A stretch of 64,000 nt of DNA. Origin: Tenrec ecaudatus (Eukaryota > Chordata > Mammalia > Afrosoricida > Tenrecidae). Under the pieces are notes generated by a model. It was given only the letters and a program-made list of their open reading frames with translations, was not told the DNA's origin and ran no database searches. Made by a program: the position numbers and the translations under genes. The DNA is taken from positions 73,962,494 through 74,026,493 of the forward strand of contig NC_134535.1 in assembly GCF_050624435.1 (NCBI RefSeq), written 5' to 3'. The number at the start of each line of letters is the position of its first letter. Position 1 is the first letter of the stretch. Below, piece by piece: positions 11,901-37,498 of the stretch.

Positions 11901-13454
11901 TTGGTTCCGCCCTCCGCCTCCACCCACTGGAAGCCAATTAAGGGTCGGAGATGGGTTTGTCTACCGGAGCAGGTCAACCATGTTTCTTCCTGAGCACCCC
12001 TGCCACCCCTCCCAGCCCACCCCCTGCACCCATCACGGGCGCGCCTGTTTAAATGGAGAGCACACTTCTCCCCACTTCCCAACCCTACCCAAGGGACAGC
12101 CGCCAGACTTCCTCTGCCTTTACCTTCAAGGACAGCGGCCTTGTCCATACTGAGGTGGGTCTTCAGGTCCCATTTTTGAGGAGACCGGTCCTGAGTGTTG
12201 GGGAGGGGGTAGGCTGGCTCCCACCATCCCCTTCCATATCCACAGATGAACCGTACTGTCTCCTCACCCTGTACACCAGGGCCCAGATTGAGCGAAACAA
12301 ACTCCCCTTCTAGCCTATGACAATTAAACAGCAGGTGAATTTCTCCGTTTGGCCTTCTAAATCAGGACTGGGATGGAAGCCAGTGGGAGAAATTTTTGCC
12401 AGAGAAAGGGGAGTCAAGGCCTTGATTGGAGTGGTGAGGCCAAAGGAGAGGACCACTGGGGCTACCACCGCATTTGGGCTTCAGGCAGGTTTAGGCACAT
12501 CTCTGAGTGTTTGCTGTTCCAGCTACCCCTGGACCTAACACCCAACTCCCTTTCTCAAGCCTTTCTTATCTCTTCCTCTTTCTGTCCCTTCACTGGCAAA
12601 GTTAAGCCCAAAGATGCCTTGTCCTTCCTCACTGGTCAGACTACTGCTGCAGGCCCTGTGTAGAACCACCAAGAAGCTGACCAAATTGATTTTCCCGGTG
12701 TCACAGGACCTTGCTGACCAACAGAGAGTTGGACTGCAGGAGATGGCACTCTATACCAAGGGGAAGAGGTAGGGCAGGGCGATGGAAGATGGGAGGAGGG
12801 CATAGTGGTCCTGTCTGGCAAATACCTGAGGTCCCGTAGACACTATGGGACAAGGGTGAGATACTAATGGCCTGGCCAGTCAACAGGCAACCACACAGAA
12901 CTCATCTGAGGGAGGTTTCTCCTGTCATGCCTACACCTCTAACCTGCCTACCTCCATCTCAGGGGACCTGAGGGGAAATGGTCCGCCAGAAGGAACTGGA
13001 TAAGAAAGCAGTAGGACTGTGGAGAAAGAGAGACAGAGGCTTGGAGAGTGTAGATAGAAGGACAATGAGTTTCACACTCAGTAACACAGGCGTCTCGCCA
13101 GTCACTGGGTCTGGTACTATTCCAAAATGTTGTAGCATCTTGCAAGCTCCTGAAACCCTGGGAAACTGACCAATCTCAGGGTCTCAGAAGGTCTGGGAAG
13201 CACCTTAGTGAAAAAGTTGGAAAATACTAGTCCCTTGAGGGGCACTGGCTACAAACCTCCAGCCCTCAAAAAAGAATGTGGTATTACTAACATGAAATTC
13301 AAAGAAAAGATAAGAAGATAAGGAGATGGGGAAACTAGAGTACTAGAAATGAAACAGCCAGCGCATAAAGAGAATGTTGACATAATGTGAAAAATATACT
13401 AATGCCCCCCCCAGTATCATGATCCCAATTCTACCTTATAAATAAGGCTAGACC

Positions 13455-13885
13455 AGAGGTTGTACACTGGTGCAGATATGAACTGGAAACACAGGGAATC
13501 CAGAACAGATAAACCCCTCAGGATCAGTGGTGAGAGTGGCCATATCGGGAGGGTGGTGGGAAGGTAGTGTAGAAAAGGGGAACCGATTACAGGGATCTAC
13601 ATATAACCTCCTCTCTGGGGACAGACAGCAGAAAAGTGGGTGAACAGAGACGTTGGGTAGTATAAGGTAAGACAAAATAAGTATAAATTATCAAGGGCTC
13701 ATGAGGGAGAGGGAAGTGGGGAGGGAGGGGAAAAAATGAGGAGCTGATATGATACCAAGGGCTCAAGTAGAAAGCAAATGTTTTTGAGAATGATGAGGGC
13801 AACAAATGTGCTGGACACAATGGATGGATGTATTGATTGTGAGAAGCGTTGTACGAGCTCCCAATAAAATGTTTATATATATGTA
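13455..13885 (+). repeat. LINE-like 3' end (longest copy of the family)
   Basis: The most complete copy: 'gggaaccgattacagggatctacatataacctcctc', 'gacagcagaaaagtgggtgaac', then the polypurine block 'ggagagggaagtggggagggaggggaaaaaatgaggagctgat'. It ends 'gattgtgagaagcgttgtacgagctcccaataaaatg', followed by an AT-rich simple tract (13875-13930). The purine tract, terminal AATAAA and A-rich tail fit an L1 3' UTR. Confidence 0.7.
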
Positions 13886-14171
13886 TGTATGATTATATAT
13901 ATGAGTTTATATATGTATATATATATTAATGTCATTGATCAACTGGTGTGGAAATTGTCAAATGGAAGCTGACAGTGTCACCTTTCATCCAAAACAGTAC
14001 TAAAATATATATGACAATGTGTTATATATGACATTGTCTATAACAATGTATTGATTAAGTATAATGAAACTGTCTTTGTTCTTGTCATAACAATAATCTG
14101 AGTAGATACATAGATAGACACACAACGGAACAGGTATGGGAGGAGAATGGGACTATACCCACCAATATGGG

Positions 14172-14257
14172 TGAGAGGGTTTCAAAAAGTTCATGGAAAA
14201 TGAAATTAAAAGATAATGGAATTTTACCAGGAACTTTTAGAAACTTCCTTGTACAGG
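14172..14257 (+). mobile_element. Short mariner-type MITE (about 80 bp)
   Basis: Inverted ends 'gagggtttcaaaaagttcatggaaaa' and 'aggaacttttagaaacttcctt' flank the core 'ggaaaatgaaattaaaagataatgg'. It has the same structure as 2858-2938 in the opposite orientation, and the same ends as the mariner copy at 51557-52999. Confidence 0.7.
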
Positions 14258-14339
14258 TTTAACAGGCTATTTCCACATATGTATTCACCTATACCAAAAA
14301 CATGTCTATGAATATAGTACAATACAGAGGGAACAAAGT

Positions 14340-15245
14340 TATGAAAACTTCTTAGCCCTAACCAAACACCTTGAGGGAATAAATTGCTGGGCATTTGGGC
14401 TCAGGACCATAGTCTCAGGGAACACCAAGATCAGTTGGGTCTTAAAAACTTGTGAGCAGCTATCTAAGATACAACCATTGATCTCTCCCCACTGGAAGCA
14501 AAGAAGAGTGAAGAAAATCAAAGATGCATGAAAACACTCAGTCTAAAGGACTAACGGGCCACAAAGAACTAGATGGTGCCTGGCCAACGACCAACTGCTC
14601 AGAAAGAGACCACATTGCAAGGATAGGATTGTGGAAAAATATGAAACAAAACTCAAAAAAAAAAAAAAAGGTTTGTTGGTCCGACAGAGACTGGTGTAAT
14701 CTCCCACACTGTGGCCCTTAATTACCCTTCAGGCCTGGAACTGCACTCCACCCAACGCGCTCAGTTTTCAGTCAAACAATGCTGAACAACTCACTTGTCG
14801 CAACCCTAGAGGTCAAGGGAGAGGCTCCTGTGGGTTTCTGAGACTGTAATTCTTAGGGGAGTATAAAGCCTCATCTTTCTCCCACAAAATGGCTGGTGGT
14901 TTTGAGCTCTCGGGTTAGCTCCCCACCCACCTCCAGTAAAGCATTACGTCACCAGGCCTTCTGTTAGTCCAACAATCAATAGGCAGGTCTGTAAGGTGAA
15001 CAATACATGAACAAGGTGTGTACTTATTACATTAACCAGCCACATAAGATCAAAAGGGCAGTATTTGTAGGAGGACAAAGTTCAGAAGGCAGTTAGGAAA
15101 ATGGAAATGGAAAACACGGAAGGGAGTGGAAAAATGATGTTACATTGTGGGGATCAAAATCAATGACTTGAAATATGATGCGTGTGACTTAATAAAAATG
15201 TTGATTTGCTCTGTAAACCTTCGCCCAATGAACTATTTTTTAAAA
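14340..15245 (+). mobile_element. Afrotherian LINE 3' region, interrupted by a SINE
   Basis: Segments 'gagcagctatctaagatacaaccattgatctctccccac', 'actagatggtgcctggccaacgacc', 'ttggtccgacagagactggtg' and the ending 'gatttgctctgtaaaccttcgcccaatg' look like a LINE 3' UTR I associate with afrotherian genomes. The AfroSINE at 14757-14966 splits it, so the LINE is older than that SINE. The family assignment is from memory. Confidence 0.5.
14757..14966 (-). mobile_element. AfroSINE nested in a LINE, reverse orientation
   Basis: Contains 'ctcacttgtcgcaaccctagaggtcaagg', 'tttctgagactgtaattcttagggg', 'catctttctcccacaaaatggctgg' and the inverted head 'acgtcaccaggccttc'. Confidence 0.8.
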
Positions 15246-15889
15246 TGTATTTTAAGGGAGGAAAATCTGTCTTTCACTATGAGTTCTTAATTTTATACTA
15301 AGATGTACTTACTTGAAAAAACTTAAAATGTAGACATTAATATTTATCCTCAGAAGAGTGTGCTTTTATCATTACTTCAATTTCATTGAACTTTGAAATT
15401 CAAATGTCTGGAAACAGTAGCTTACAGAATGTGGTCAGACAGAGACGGAGGCACTACTTTCCTATTACATGAACTTTCAAATATAATCGCCAAATTTAGA
15501 GAAGAAACACAATAAACAGGATGCTCCATTAAGTTTTAATTTCAGATAGCTAACAATTTTTCTGTGTATGTACCAAATGTGGGAAGATACTACTCATACT
15601 AAAAATTATTCGTTGTTTTTCCGAAATTCGGATTAACTAAGCGTTCTGTATTTTATGTGACAACCCTAACTGAGGAAGATTACGTTTCCATTTCTAATAC
15701 ACACTAAGAGTTTACTAACTTTGCCACCAAGAGTTTAGTCTGTTGCCACAAGACTAGTTGTAATTTTGTTTAAGTTAATGACTTAAAATCTGGAGGCCCA
15801 ATATATTCACCTGAAAAATAGGATATATAAAAGCTCTCTCTCAGACTTGATTGTAAAGCATACAAAGAAAATAAATGTGAAACAGCACC

Positions 15890-16235
15890 CTAGGGCGCGT
15901 CATTTTCATTCCTCGCCCAAGACAAATCCTGTCAAAACTACATATCCCACAATCCCTAGGGGCGTTTCCTCTCCACCCCCAGCGTTACTTCATTCCCTGC
16001 CCTCGTTCTCGCCCATCTGGGCTTCGCCAGGGGCGTGGTAGCGGGCTATTCTCGCGATGTTTGCTTTACCCTTCGGCTGTTCTTTAATGTCGCGAGATTT
16101 CCAGGTCCTCCGCCTCCTTCGCCTCTCCCTTTGCTGCCGCCTTAACCCGGGACCCGGACTCAGCCGCTCCCCTATCCGAACACCGACCCCGGCTCCACTG
16201 AAGCCCCGGCCCCCCAACCCTGCCTCGCCGCCGCC
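15890..16235 (+). promoter_or_regulatory. DCTN2: DCTN2 promoter and 5' UTR
   Basis: A CpG-rich, TATA-less housekeeping promoter. ACTACATATCCCACAATCC at 15937-15955 resembles the ZNF143/Staf binding site. CTCGCGA at about 16051 and TCGCGAGA at about 16090 are two copies of the TCTCGCGAGA promoter element, in an inverted arrangement about 40 bp apart. The start codon follows in a 'gccgccatgg' Kozak context. Confidence 0.75.
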
Positions 16236-29954
<13,719 letters not shown>

Positions 29955-30330
29955 GCACCTTTTGGAGAAGGGGACCATGAAGAGTCCCGATCCCTGTGAA
30001 CTCAGTTAACAGCGTCCGTAGGGCTGTCCCAGCAGTGGTTTCCTTAGAACTCTAACTCTCGCATCCTTATCCCATTTGATACTTGGGGCAAGGGGCTCTT
30101 CTTGCATGTGGGGTGTGTACTCCTCCCCTATTGAATACAGAATGGTAATTGGTTGATATTTGATAGTGGTCTCCCCACAGGCCCCAGGAATGAGGTTGTG
30201 GGTCCAGCCCGTGCCAGCTCCTGTCCACTATGTCTGGTGTGGGGAAGGGTTGGGTCCTGTCCTCCAGCACAGCTTCTGTGGCCGATTGTACAGATGTTTC
30301 CAACTATTAAATGCTGTTGTACTCTGTGTG
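29955..30330 (+). terminator. DCTN2: DCTN2 3' UTR and polyadenylation signal
   Basis: The 3' UTR follows the TGA. The only clear signal is ATTAAA at 30306-30311, followed by a GT-rich stretch ('tgctgttgtactctgtgtgcc') suitable for CstF, so cleavage is expected near 30325-30330. Confidence 0.75.
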
Positions 30331-31396
30331 CCCTCTGCTCGGCTTCCTGGAGGAAGAGGCAGCACCCAAGAGACAGACGTGCTCACAAACATAATAGGTG
30401 AGCTAAACCGCTCTCCCACAAGAGAAGATTTGAAATGCAACCTGTTCTCAACAAAAAAACAAAAAATGAGTACAGAGACAGAGCCAGAATTTCAAAATAT
30501 TCTCATCTGTTAAATTAAGAGTGTCTCCCATAGAAAAGCAGTGGAGGCCCCACAGGGCAAGTACAAAACAGAATTAAAACTCCCAAGGGTCTTGTCTTTA
30601 CAAAAGGAAAGGCAGGAGGCAGCCCCTGGACAGCTGGTCATGCTGGCTGCTCCGGTTGGACCACGTTGCATAATCCTCGGTCGCATCATCACAATGTCTC
30701 TGAGCGTTCAGGATGGGGGAAAGGGGGCAGTGTAGTGTGTATGGGAGGAGAGGCGCAGGGGCCCCTCTTTGCCCTCTGACCCCCTTTTTAAATCCCAGAG
30801 GAAAGTGGGGGTGGGGGTGGGGACGGGACCTGGCTACACCTTGAAATGAGGCTATGTGTTTCCAAAACTTGGGGACAGGTTAAGAGGGGATCTGTGCTTT
30901 GAGCAACCTGAGCCAGAGACAGAGGGGTGTTGGAAGGGGAGGGAGGACGCATGATGCTTATTGCTTTGTACCTTTCACTGGGAAGGAGGGCAGCAGCCAA
31001 CAGTAGCTCACAGGTTTGTAAACTGAGCCTGCTGGCTTTAAGAAGGGAGGCAATGAAGTCCAATTAAATATAAGAGTCATTTGTGCAAAAATAACTTAAA
31101 CAAATAAAAGACCTGGGGAAGGGGGAGTTCCCCTTAGCGCCTGGTGGGGAGACGGCCATATACCACCACCCCCCCAGGCCTTTTCAGTGACATGGCTTTG
31201 GGGGGGAAGGGGGGAGATTCCCTACCCCTTTCAGTGGCTCAGGATGGGATTGTAGGGGAAGGGGTCGCATTTGTGCTCCGAGTGAGGAGGAGTGCCCCCA
31301 CCCACTGTCCACAGGTGCAGGTGGCCGGCAGGGACTCCCAAGGCTCAGCACTCAGCTCTCCCCAGTCAGGGTCAGATCCAGCTCCAGGTATGGTTG
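30331..31396 (-). other. MBD6: MBD6 3' UTR region (limits uncertain)
   Basis: Sequence downstream of the MBD6 stop codon on the minus strand, converging on DCTN2. I found no canonical AATAAA or ATTAAA on the minus strand here. The AATAAA at 31103-31108 is on the wrong strand for MBD6. The true MBD6 3' end may therefore use a variant signal or lie close to or within the DCTN2 3' UTR. Confidence 0.5.
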
Positions 31397-34300
31397 CTAC
31401 GGGGCCAGTTTCCTCCTCTTGTTTTTGGCAGGACGGCCAGGGCGGGCACGTGGAGGCAGAGGGACAGCCGCCTGGACAGGCAAAGTTGAAGGAAGTCAAG
31501 GGAAAGCCTTCATACCTCTCCTCTCCCCTCTAGCTCTTTCCAAACCTCTCCCCCCCCCCCCCCCCCCGCTGCCTCCATCCGCACATACCCACCCTCCCGT
31601 GCTGGGCCAGTGCCGCTCACTCGCACTGGCAACACTTACACGAGTCATGGGGCTGGGTTCCAAGGTAACATCCTGGCGAGAGCTATTGCTGTTTCGAGTG
31701 GGGCTGCAATGAGGGGCAGAGGTAATCAGGACCACTGGCCCTAGCAGGTTTCAGAGTCGGGGAGGGACATTTTTCTACATCTGGCTTAGTAAAGGCACAA
31801 TATCATCCTAGTTTATAATGAATTAAGATTCTGCCCTGTTGGAAGGTCACTTTGAATATTCTGTACACATACACATCAGGCAAAAGACAGGATTGCAGAA
31901 GAGACCCAGCACTCACTTGTATTTTCTCCTCCGGCCTCGACGAGACTTTCTGATCACCCCAGGAGGCACCTGGGAAAAGATGGACTAAATGTGTGGGACA
32001 AGTTAGAAAAGGCACCATGCCCCCCACCCCCACCGCTGCTTTCCTCCTGCCTGTGCCCCTATCACTCTCTACTCACCTTAAGCTCCTCAGAATAGGGCCC
32101 GGGAGGGGGTGGGTCCTTGGGCTCAGCACCCTCTTCAGCCAGCTCCCCATTATGTTGCCAGTGGTGGGTTCTTCTTGGGGACCGTTCCATTTGTCCATTG
32201 AAGCCACCACGTGCCCCCCACTTAAGGGCCAGTCGGCCAGGTTCCCTCCGGCTGCCAGGCTTTCGGCCCCGGCCTGGCCTGGCTTCACCATTAATGCCCC
32301 TAAGTCCCCCTCCTCCCCGCCGGCCCCGCTTTCCTGACCCCCTCCCAGTGAGCAGCTCAGGGACTGGGGGGTCAGGAGAGCCATGGGGTGGGGCTAAGGC
32401 ACTGAGGGGAGGCCGGGCAGGCTCCGGTTCAAGGGCTGAGGTGGGGCTCTCAGAGGGCAAACGGGGAGCTTCGGACTGCTCAGGAGGGAGCTGGAGGCAA
32501 AAAAGAAAATCCTAGTCTCAGACCCTCCACTACTTTAACTCAAAAGGAGGGGGCAGGGGAGAGCGCATCCACTCCTCACCTGGAGACTCTGTAGCAGGCA
32601 GGCTAGGGGACTAGATGCCTCTGAGAGGGGTGGGGGAGCTCCCCCTCCAGGGAGGAGCTGCAACCCCAGCTGGCCAGAGAGAAGAGGGCCAGGAGGCTGC
32701 AACAGGCTGGAGAGGGTCCCAGGGCTGCTGGTCAGTGAAGACAGGTCACCTGTGGAAGTGCAAGTCAGGGCTCTCTGCAGCCTGAGCTAGTGGCAGAGAC
32801 TGCTGCCCCACTCCACCCAGGCTCTCCGCAGAGCGGCACTGCACCCTCCCTTCCTAGCTTCCACACCCAGTGTCTTCCCTCAGACTCACCCAGCAGGCTG
32901 GCACTCAGCAGAGGGCTAAGGAGTTGGGAGGGTCTCCCTGAGTTGGAGGGGGCCTTGCCCAGAGAGGAGGCCCCCGGGTCAGTAGTTGCCGTGGTGACAC
33001 TGGAGGTAGGTGGTCCAGGTTGGGGGGCACTCAGTACACAGGGCTAAGGAGAGAGAACTGTTGTTGCCCCTATGTGTGTAACATAACTGAGATTGTCGTT
33101 CATCCACAATTTCACTGAAGTCTCCCAGGAGGTAGGCCATGCTTATTCAACACAGACCTGAGTTCCTGCTGCCATCCTACCCCAGCCAAGAAGGACCCCC
33201 CCCCCCAAAGCCCTGAGGAAGAGCTCTGGCAGGAAACCAAACCCCTTTATCCCCAGCTCCCTTCTCTGATTCTACTTCCCCTTGTGTCCCACTCACCCTG
33301 TCCTCACCTGGGGGGGTGTCCCCGAGGGGGGATCCAGGCTGGCAGCCAGCAGCGCAGAATTTAAAGCTATGAGGGTGGGGGGGGCTGAAAGTGGGGGGAA
33401 GAGGAGGGGGGGCAGGTCTCCCAAACCTGAAAATGGCTCCCCACTTGGACCCCCGGCTCCCTCTACAGACCCCTCCCCATCCCCAGCTGTGGGGCCCAGG
33501 GCCAAGAGAGGCAGGAAAGAGGCAAGGAGGTTGCTAGGAGGGGCGGAAGGAGGAGGAAGGAGCTCTGAGGAGGGTGGTGGAAGCAAGGAAGCCACCAAAA
33601 GTGAAGGTCCTTCAGGCTCGCCAGGGGCTAAGGGAGGGCCAGGTCCTCCAGGTGGGGGTAGCAGGGGCTCTGGGGGAGGCTGCCCCCCTCCCCCAGCCAG
33701 CATGCCAAATAAACTGTGGCTGAGCAAAGGAGAAGGTGGGGGCTGCCCTAGACTCAGAGGGAGAGGCAGGGCCCCCAGCATCCCTGGGAAGCCAGCTCCA
33801 CTCAGTGCCAGGCCCTGCTCAGGGCTGGGGAAGGGGAAGGCTTCCCCTCCGGCCAGGGAAGGTAGAGGGCAGGCTGGGCCCACCCCCATCCCAAACCCCT
33901 CTGATGGGCTTTGAAGCACAGGGCTGGGGACCACAGGGGCTTTGGAGGCAGCTGGTGGGGCAGGGGCACCTGTAAAGGAAGGCACAGATTCAGCTCAAGG
34001 GAAGCCCTTTTCCCCAGGACCCCAAGAACCCACCTCCCTGCCCCCAGCCCAGCAAACCCAACCAAGAACTCTCAACTCGCCCTAAACACCTTGCCGCCTC
34101 TCCCACCCACGGTGAGGAAGGCTTCCATGACCCTCAAGTACCTGGCACACTGCTGAGGCTGCCACTGGTGGTCCCAGGCAGGGAGGGCTGGATGGGGTGC
34201 CTGGGCTGAGGAGGGCTCCCTGAGGAGAGGGTTGGGGGAGGAGGAAGGTGTGCATCTGACCCCAAAAGGTTAAAGCTTCCATCAGAATGGGAAGGGCCAG

Positions 34301-36195
34301 GGGTGGATAGTCCCAGCAGGGACAGCACAGAGGGGAGGATTGGTTGGGATGGCTCTGCGTAAGGAAAGGGTTGGGGGGCAAGAGAAGGGGCCCGAGGGCG
34401 ACTCCTTCTGGGTGTCTGAGGGCCTCCACCCTCCAGTAATCGCAGTACAGTTGGGGGTCGGCGGGGCCGACGCTGCGGAGGATGGGGTGATGAGGAGTGG
34501 GCAGCTGAGGGCGCCTGGGCACGGGGCCGGCGGCCCTGTAAAGTGCTGGGAGGGGGTAGTGGGGGGTGCTGTGCCTTGGCTGCCGCAGAGAGTAGGTTGC
34601 TAGCGAGGAAGGGAGATGCCCTGGGCCCTTCCACCGTGGGGGCCCCTCCCAGGGGCCCCAGGACCAAGGGCAGGTGCATAGTGGCTGAAGACACTGGTGG
34701 CTGAGTGGCAGGACCAGAGGGGGCAGGGAGATTATTGCTGGAGGGCAGGGGAGGAGGAGTTAAGGCATCACTACAGTGGAAAGGATGGTCAGAAGGGGGT
34801 GAGGAGGAGGCATGGGGGGCTGGAGGAGAGCCCAGGTCTGGGGTCACCAGGCTGGATAAGAGAGTAGCCCCCCAGTTGTATGAGGGGGCATTGAGGCTGA
34901 TAGCAGGTGGAGGAGGTGGGGCTGGAGAGGGGGCATTGCCCCTGGGAAGGAAACAGGGGCTGCTGCTCCCCGAGGGCACAGGGTCAGGAAGCCTTGGTGG
35001 TGGGAAGAGCCCCGAGGGGCCTGCGAGGGCAGGGAAGGCCTGGGGGACAGAGGGAGGTTCAGAGGGAAGGGAGCCGGGACCACCATTAAGTGGGGCTGCA
35101 GGAGGAACTCGACAAGAAGGGCGGATAGAGGGGGGCCCTGGGGACACAGTGTGGAAGATTTGGGGGCTTTCTCCTCCTGTAATCAATGAGAAGCAAAGGA
35201 TCAGTCTGAGGCACCCCTTTCCAGAACTCCCTTTTGCTTTCAGTCCCAGGGCCCCTAAATTCTCACCCTCCCTGCTGGCTCCTCTCCCCAAGCCTGGCCC
35301 TGCCCTGATGGCCCTGCTCCACTCCACTGCAGGATCCCTCTCCAAGCTCCTCCCACCTTCCTTCTTCTAAGCCCTTAGGGTTTTTCCTCAGTCTTCCCAA
35401 TAAGTGCAGAGGGCTCACCGGGAGAAGAGTGTGAGCAGGTGGTCTCCATGCTTCGGTACAGGGTTGCCATAGCAACGGCTTTCCGCCGGTGGTTGCACAG
35501 CTTGGTCATGTCCTCCTCTGATGCTGGCCCCACCCCAGCCCCACCCAGGGTCACCGGGGCCAAAGGGTCAAAGTTGAAAACCTATAAGGCAGAGGGCAAG
35601 GACAGAGACCCTGAGAAGGGCTGCCATGGTTAGTGACTGGCAGGAGTTCTTTGGCTTAGCCCCATAGCCTCTGGCACCACCACCCCGCCACACTGACCTT
35701 AGGGACATTGAGTGGACACTCCAGACCGCACTTGCAGGTCCCATCACTGAGGAGGTAGCTCCGGGTTTGCTCCAAGGAAGACAGCTCGGTGCCACTTGGG
35801 CTGAGAGGGCACAAGGTCAGGGGATTAGAGTTAGTAGGCACCAGATCCGGAACCGTTCCTACAGAGCAGTTTGTACCACAGTCAAGACTTCCTTGGGAGC
35901 CCTTGAGTGGCAGGGCAGAGGGTAAGGGGTGCAAGAAGAGGCAGGGCCAAGAGGGGGCAGCCTGGTTCCCAGGGATGGAGATGGTGATGGAGGGCAAGAA
36001 GGCAAAGAAGAACAAGAGGGCCATGACCAGAGGGCAGCAGTAGCCTGGGCAGACAGCACTTAGGGAAGGGGAAAACTCATACCTGATATAGAGCACAGCA
36101 CCCTCTCGAACACAGCGCTGCCAGCCAATAGGGACAGACGTGGCCACAGGGCCCCCAGCTCTGTCTGCTCCACTGCTCTCATTGCCCCCATTCAT
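31397..36195 (-). CDS. MBD6: MBD6, methyl-CpG-binding domain protein 6, 11 coding exons
   Basis: MBD6 is a chromatin protein with a divergent MBD that associates with the BAP1 deubiquitinase (PR-DUB) complex. Coding exons in transcript order: 36195-36083, 35800-35698, 35581-35419, 35176-34142, 33969-33308, 33043-32890, 32749-32580, 32490-32077, 31969-31917, 31703-31640, 31471-31397. They join in frame to 1001 codons plus TAG; I recall about 1003 for human. The MBD (about residues 20-80) includes [17 protein letters not shown] and [20 protein letters not shown], spread over exons 1-3. Most of the rest is low-complexity Pro/Ser/Leu sequence, followed by an Arg/Gly-rich stretch ([17 protein letters not shown]) and a basic tail ending [12 protein letters not shown]. 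The Pro-rich exons produce long misleading antisense frames. The first coding exon's acceptor is at 36219. Confidence 0.97.
31549..31567 (+). repeat. Poly(C) tract in last MBD6 intron
   Basis: A run of about 19 C on this strand (poly-G in the MBD6 sense) in the 168-base last intron. It is liable to length variation and sequencing error. Confidence 0.9.
35698..36195 (-). CDS. MBD6: MBD6 exons encoding the methyl-CpG-binding domain
   Basis: The first two coding exons carry most of the MBD fold. The acceptor of the second restores Ser-38 as AG|C across the junction. In MBD5 and MBD6 this domain is reported not to bind methylated DNA but to recruit PR-DUB; that is family knowledge, not something seen here. 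The third exon (35581-35419) adds [10 protein letters not shown] and a conserved block with [20 protein letters not shown]. Confidence 0.93.
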
Positions 36196-36219
36196 TGTGT
36201 GTAATCAGCTCCCACGCGC

Positions 36220-37498
36220 CTGATAACACAGACATCCGTGTGTGGGCACCAGCAGGACTGGGCCGGCCTGGGTACCTGAGGGAGTACTCCGAGAAGGCAA
36301 AGGTTGTGGGGAGACCCAAGAAAGCTGGGGGGAGGGGAGTGCCAGAGTGGCTAGAGGAAGCCTCAGAGCTGGGAGAAAGTCTAAAGGGGAGCTCTCTTCC
36401 ACACCGCCATGGCTACCTGAACATCTCTGCAAACATTGTGGGGGCCAGTCTAAAGCCAGGGCCGCCTGCTTAGCCCACACCTACAATACAAGAGAGAAGA
36501 GGCTGTCAGGAAGTTGCCCACCACCTCAGGAGGGCACCACAATCCAGAGCTTTCTCAAGGGAACCATCAATCCTTATGGATGTGAGCGAAGTGAATCTGC
36601 TGGCCGAGTGAGCGGAGCCCACAGCCATCCTTTCCAAGCCCAGTCCCTAGGGCCCTGTGGGCCAGAGCCCCCACTCGCGGGAAGCAGCAGTCAGAGCCCT
36701 ACCCTTACATCCATGAACAAACAGCAAGGTTCCTTTGTCCCACCAGGGCCAGGAGACCTGAACCACCAGGAGTGTGGACAAATTCCCATGATGCCAGGGC
36801 ACTAGAAGTTCCCCCATGCATCTGTTCCCACCCCCAAGATCATATAAAAAGTCCAGATTGCCAAGCAGGTCACCCAGCACTTGCAGGGCTGTCCCCCCAG
36901 GTGGTACCTGCAGTACTCCCCCGGTGCCTGCTCCATTAGACAACCACTGATCTAGATCATTTGGGTCTTCTTTGGAGACTTCGGAGTTACAGCCCTGTCT
37001 TCTCTCCCAGAATCCTGAGAAGCTCCTGCTTTGCCCCAACACCGAAGGTAAGGGGACTCCGAATCTCCTGTCCCCACTGGCTCCAAATTAGCTCCGAGTG
37101 ACTTTCCTCTGCTATGTGGGGACGCCCCTTAAGTGTGCAAGTAGCCCCCCAAGCTCGCCGTCGCTCCCACACTACACTCGAGGCTTCCAAACTTTCCCTC
37201 TCATAACAAGGCGCCCTGTCACCCCAGCCTGCTTCCCTTAGCTTGAGGAGGAGGGGAAGGCGCACGAAGTAGGAAGGAACTTGGGGAGAGGACGGGGCGG
37301 TGGGTGGGCGAAACACTGAGGGGAGGGAGGTGAAGAAGGCAGAAGTCAGGCTCTGAGAGGAGGGTCGGCAGCAGCAGGTGAGGGCGGGGGAGTGGGGATG
37401 AGGCCGCGGAAAGGGGCCGAAAGGACGCGGAGGGGCAGAAGGTAGGGACTGAAGGGAGAGTAGGGGGAGGGGCAGGGGGGGCCGGGCCCCGCACTCAC
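36220..37498 (-). other. MBD6: MBD6 intron between the noncoding first exon and the coding exons
   Basis: About 1.3 kb between the donor at 37499 and the acceptor at 36219. GC-rich at its 5' end. No separate gene is visible. Confidence 0.6.

Noticed and set aside
33282-35370. Long plus-strand open frames (210 and 221 codons) in the MBD6 region
   Set aside because: They are the antisense of the Pro/Ser-rich MBD6 exons 4 and 5, where biased codons keep the other strand open. They have no splice or start context and no recognisable domain.
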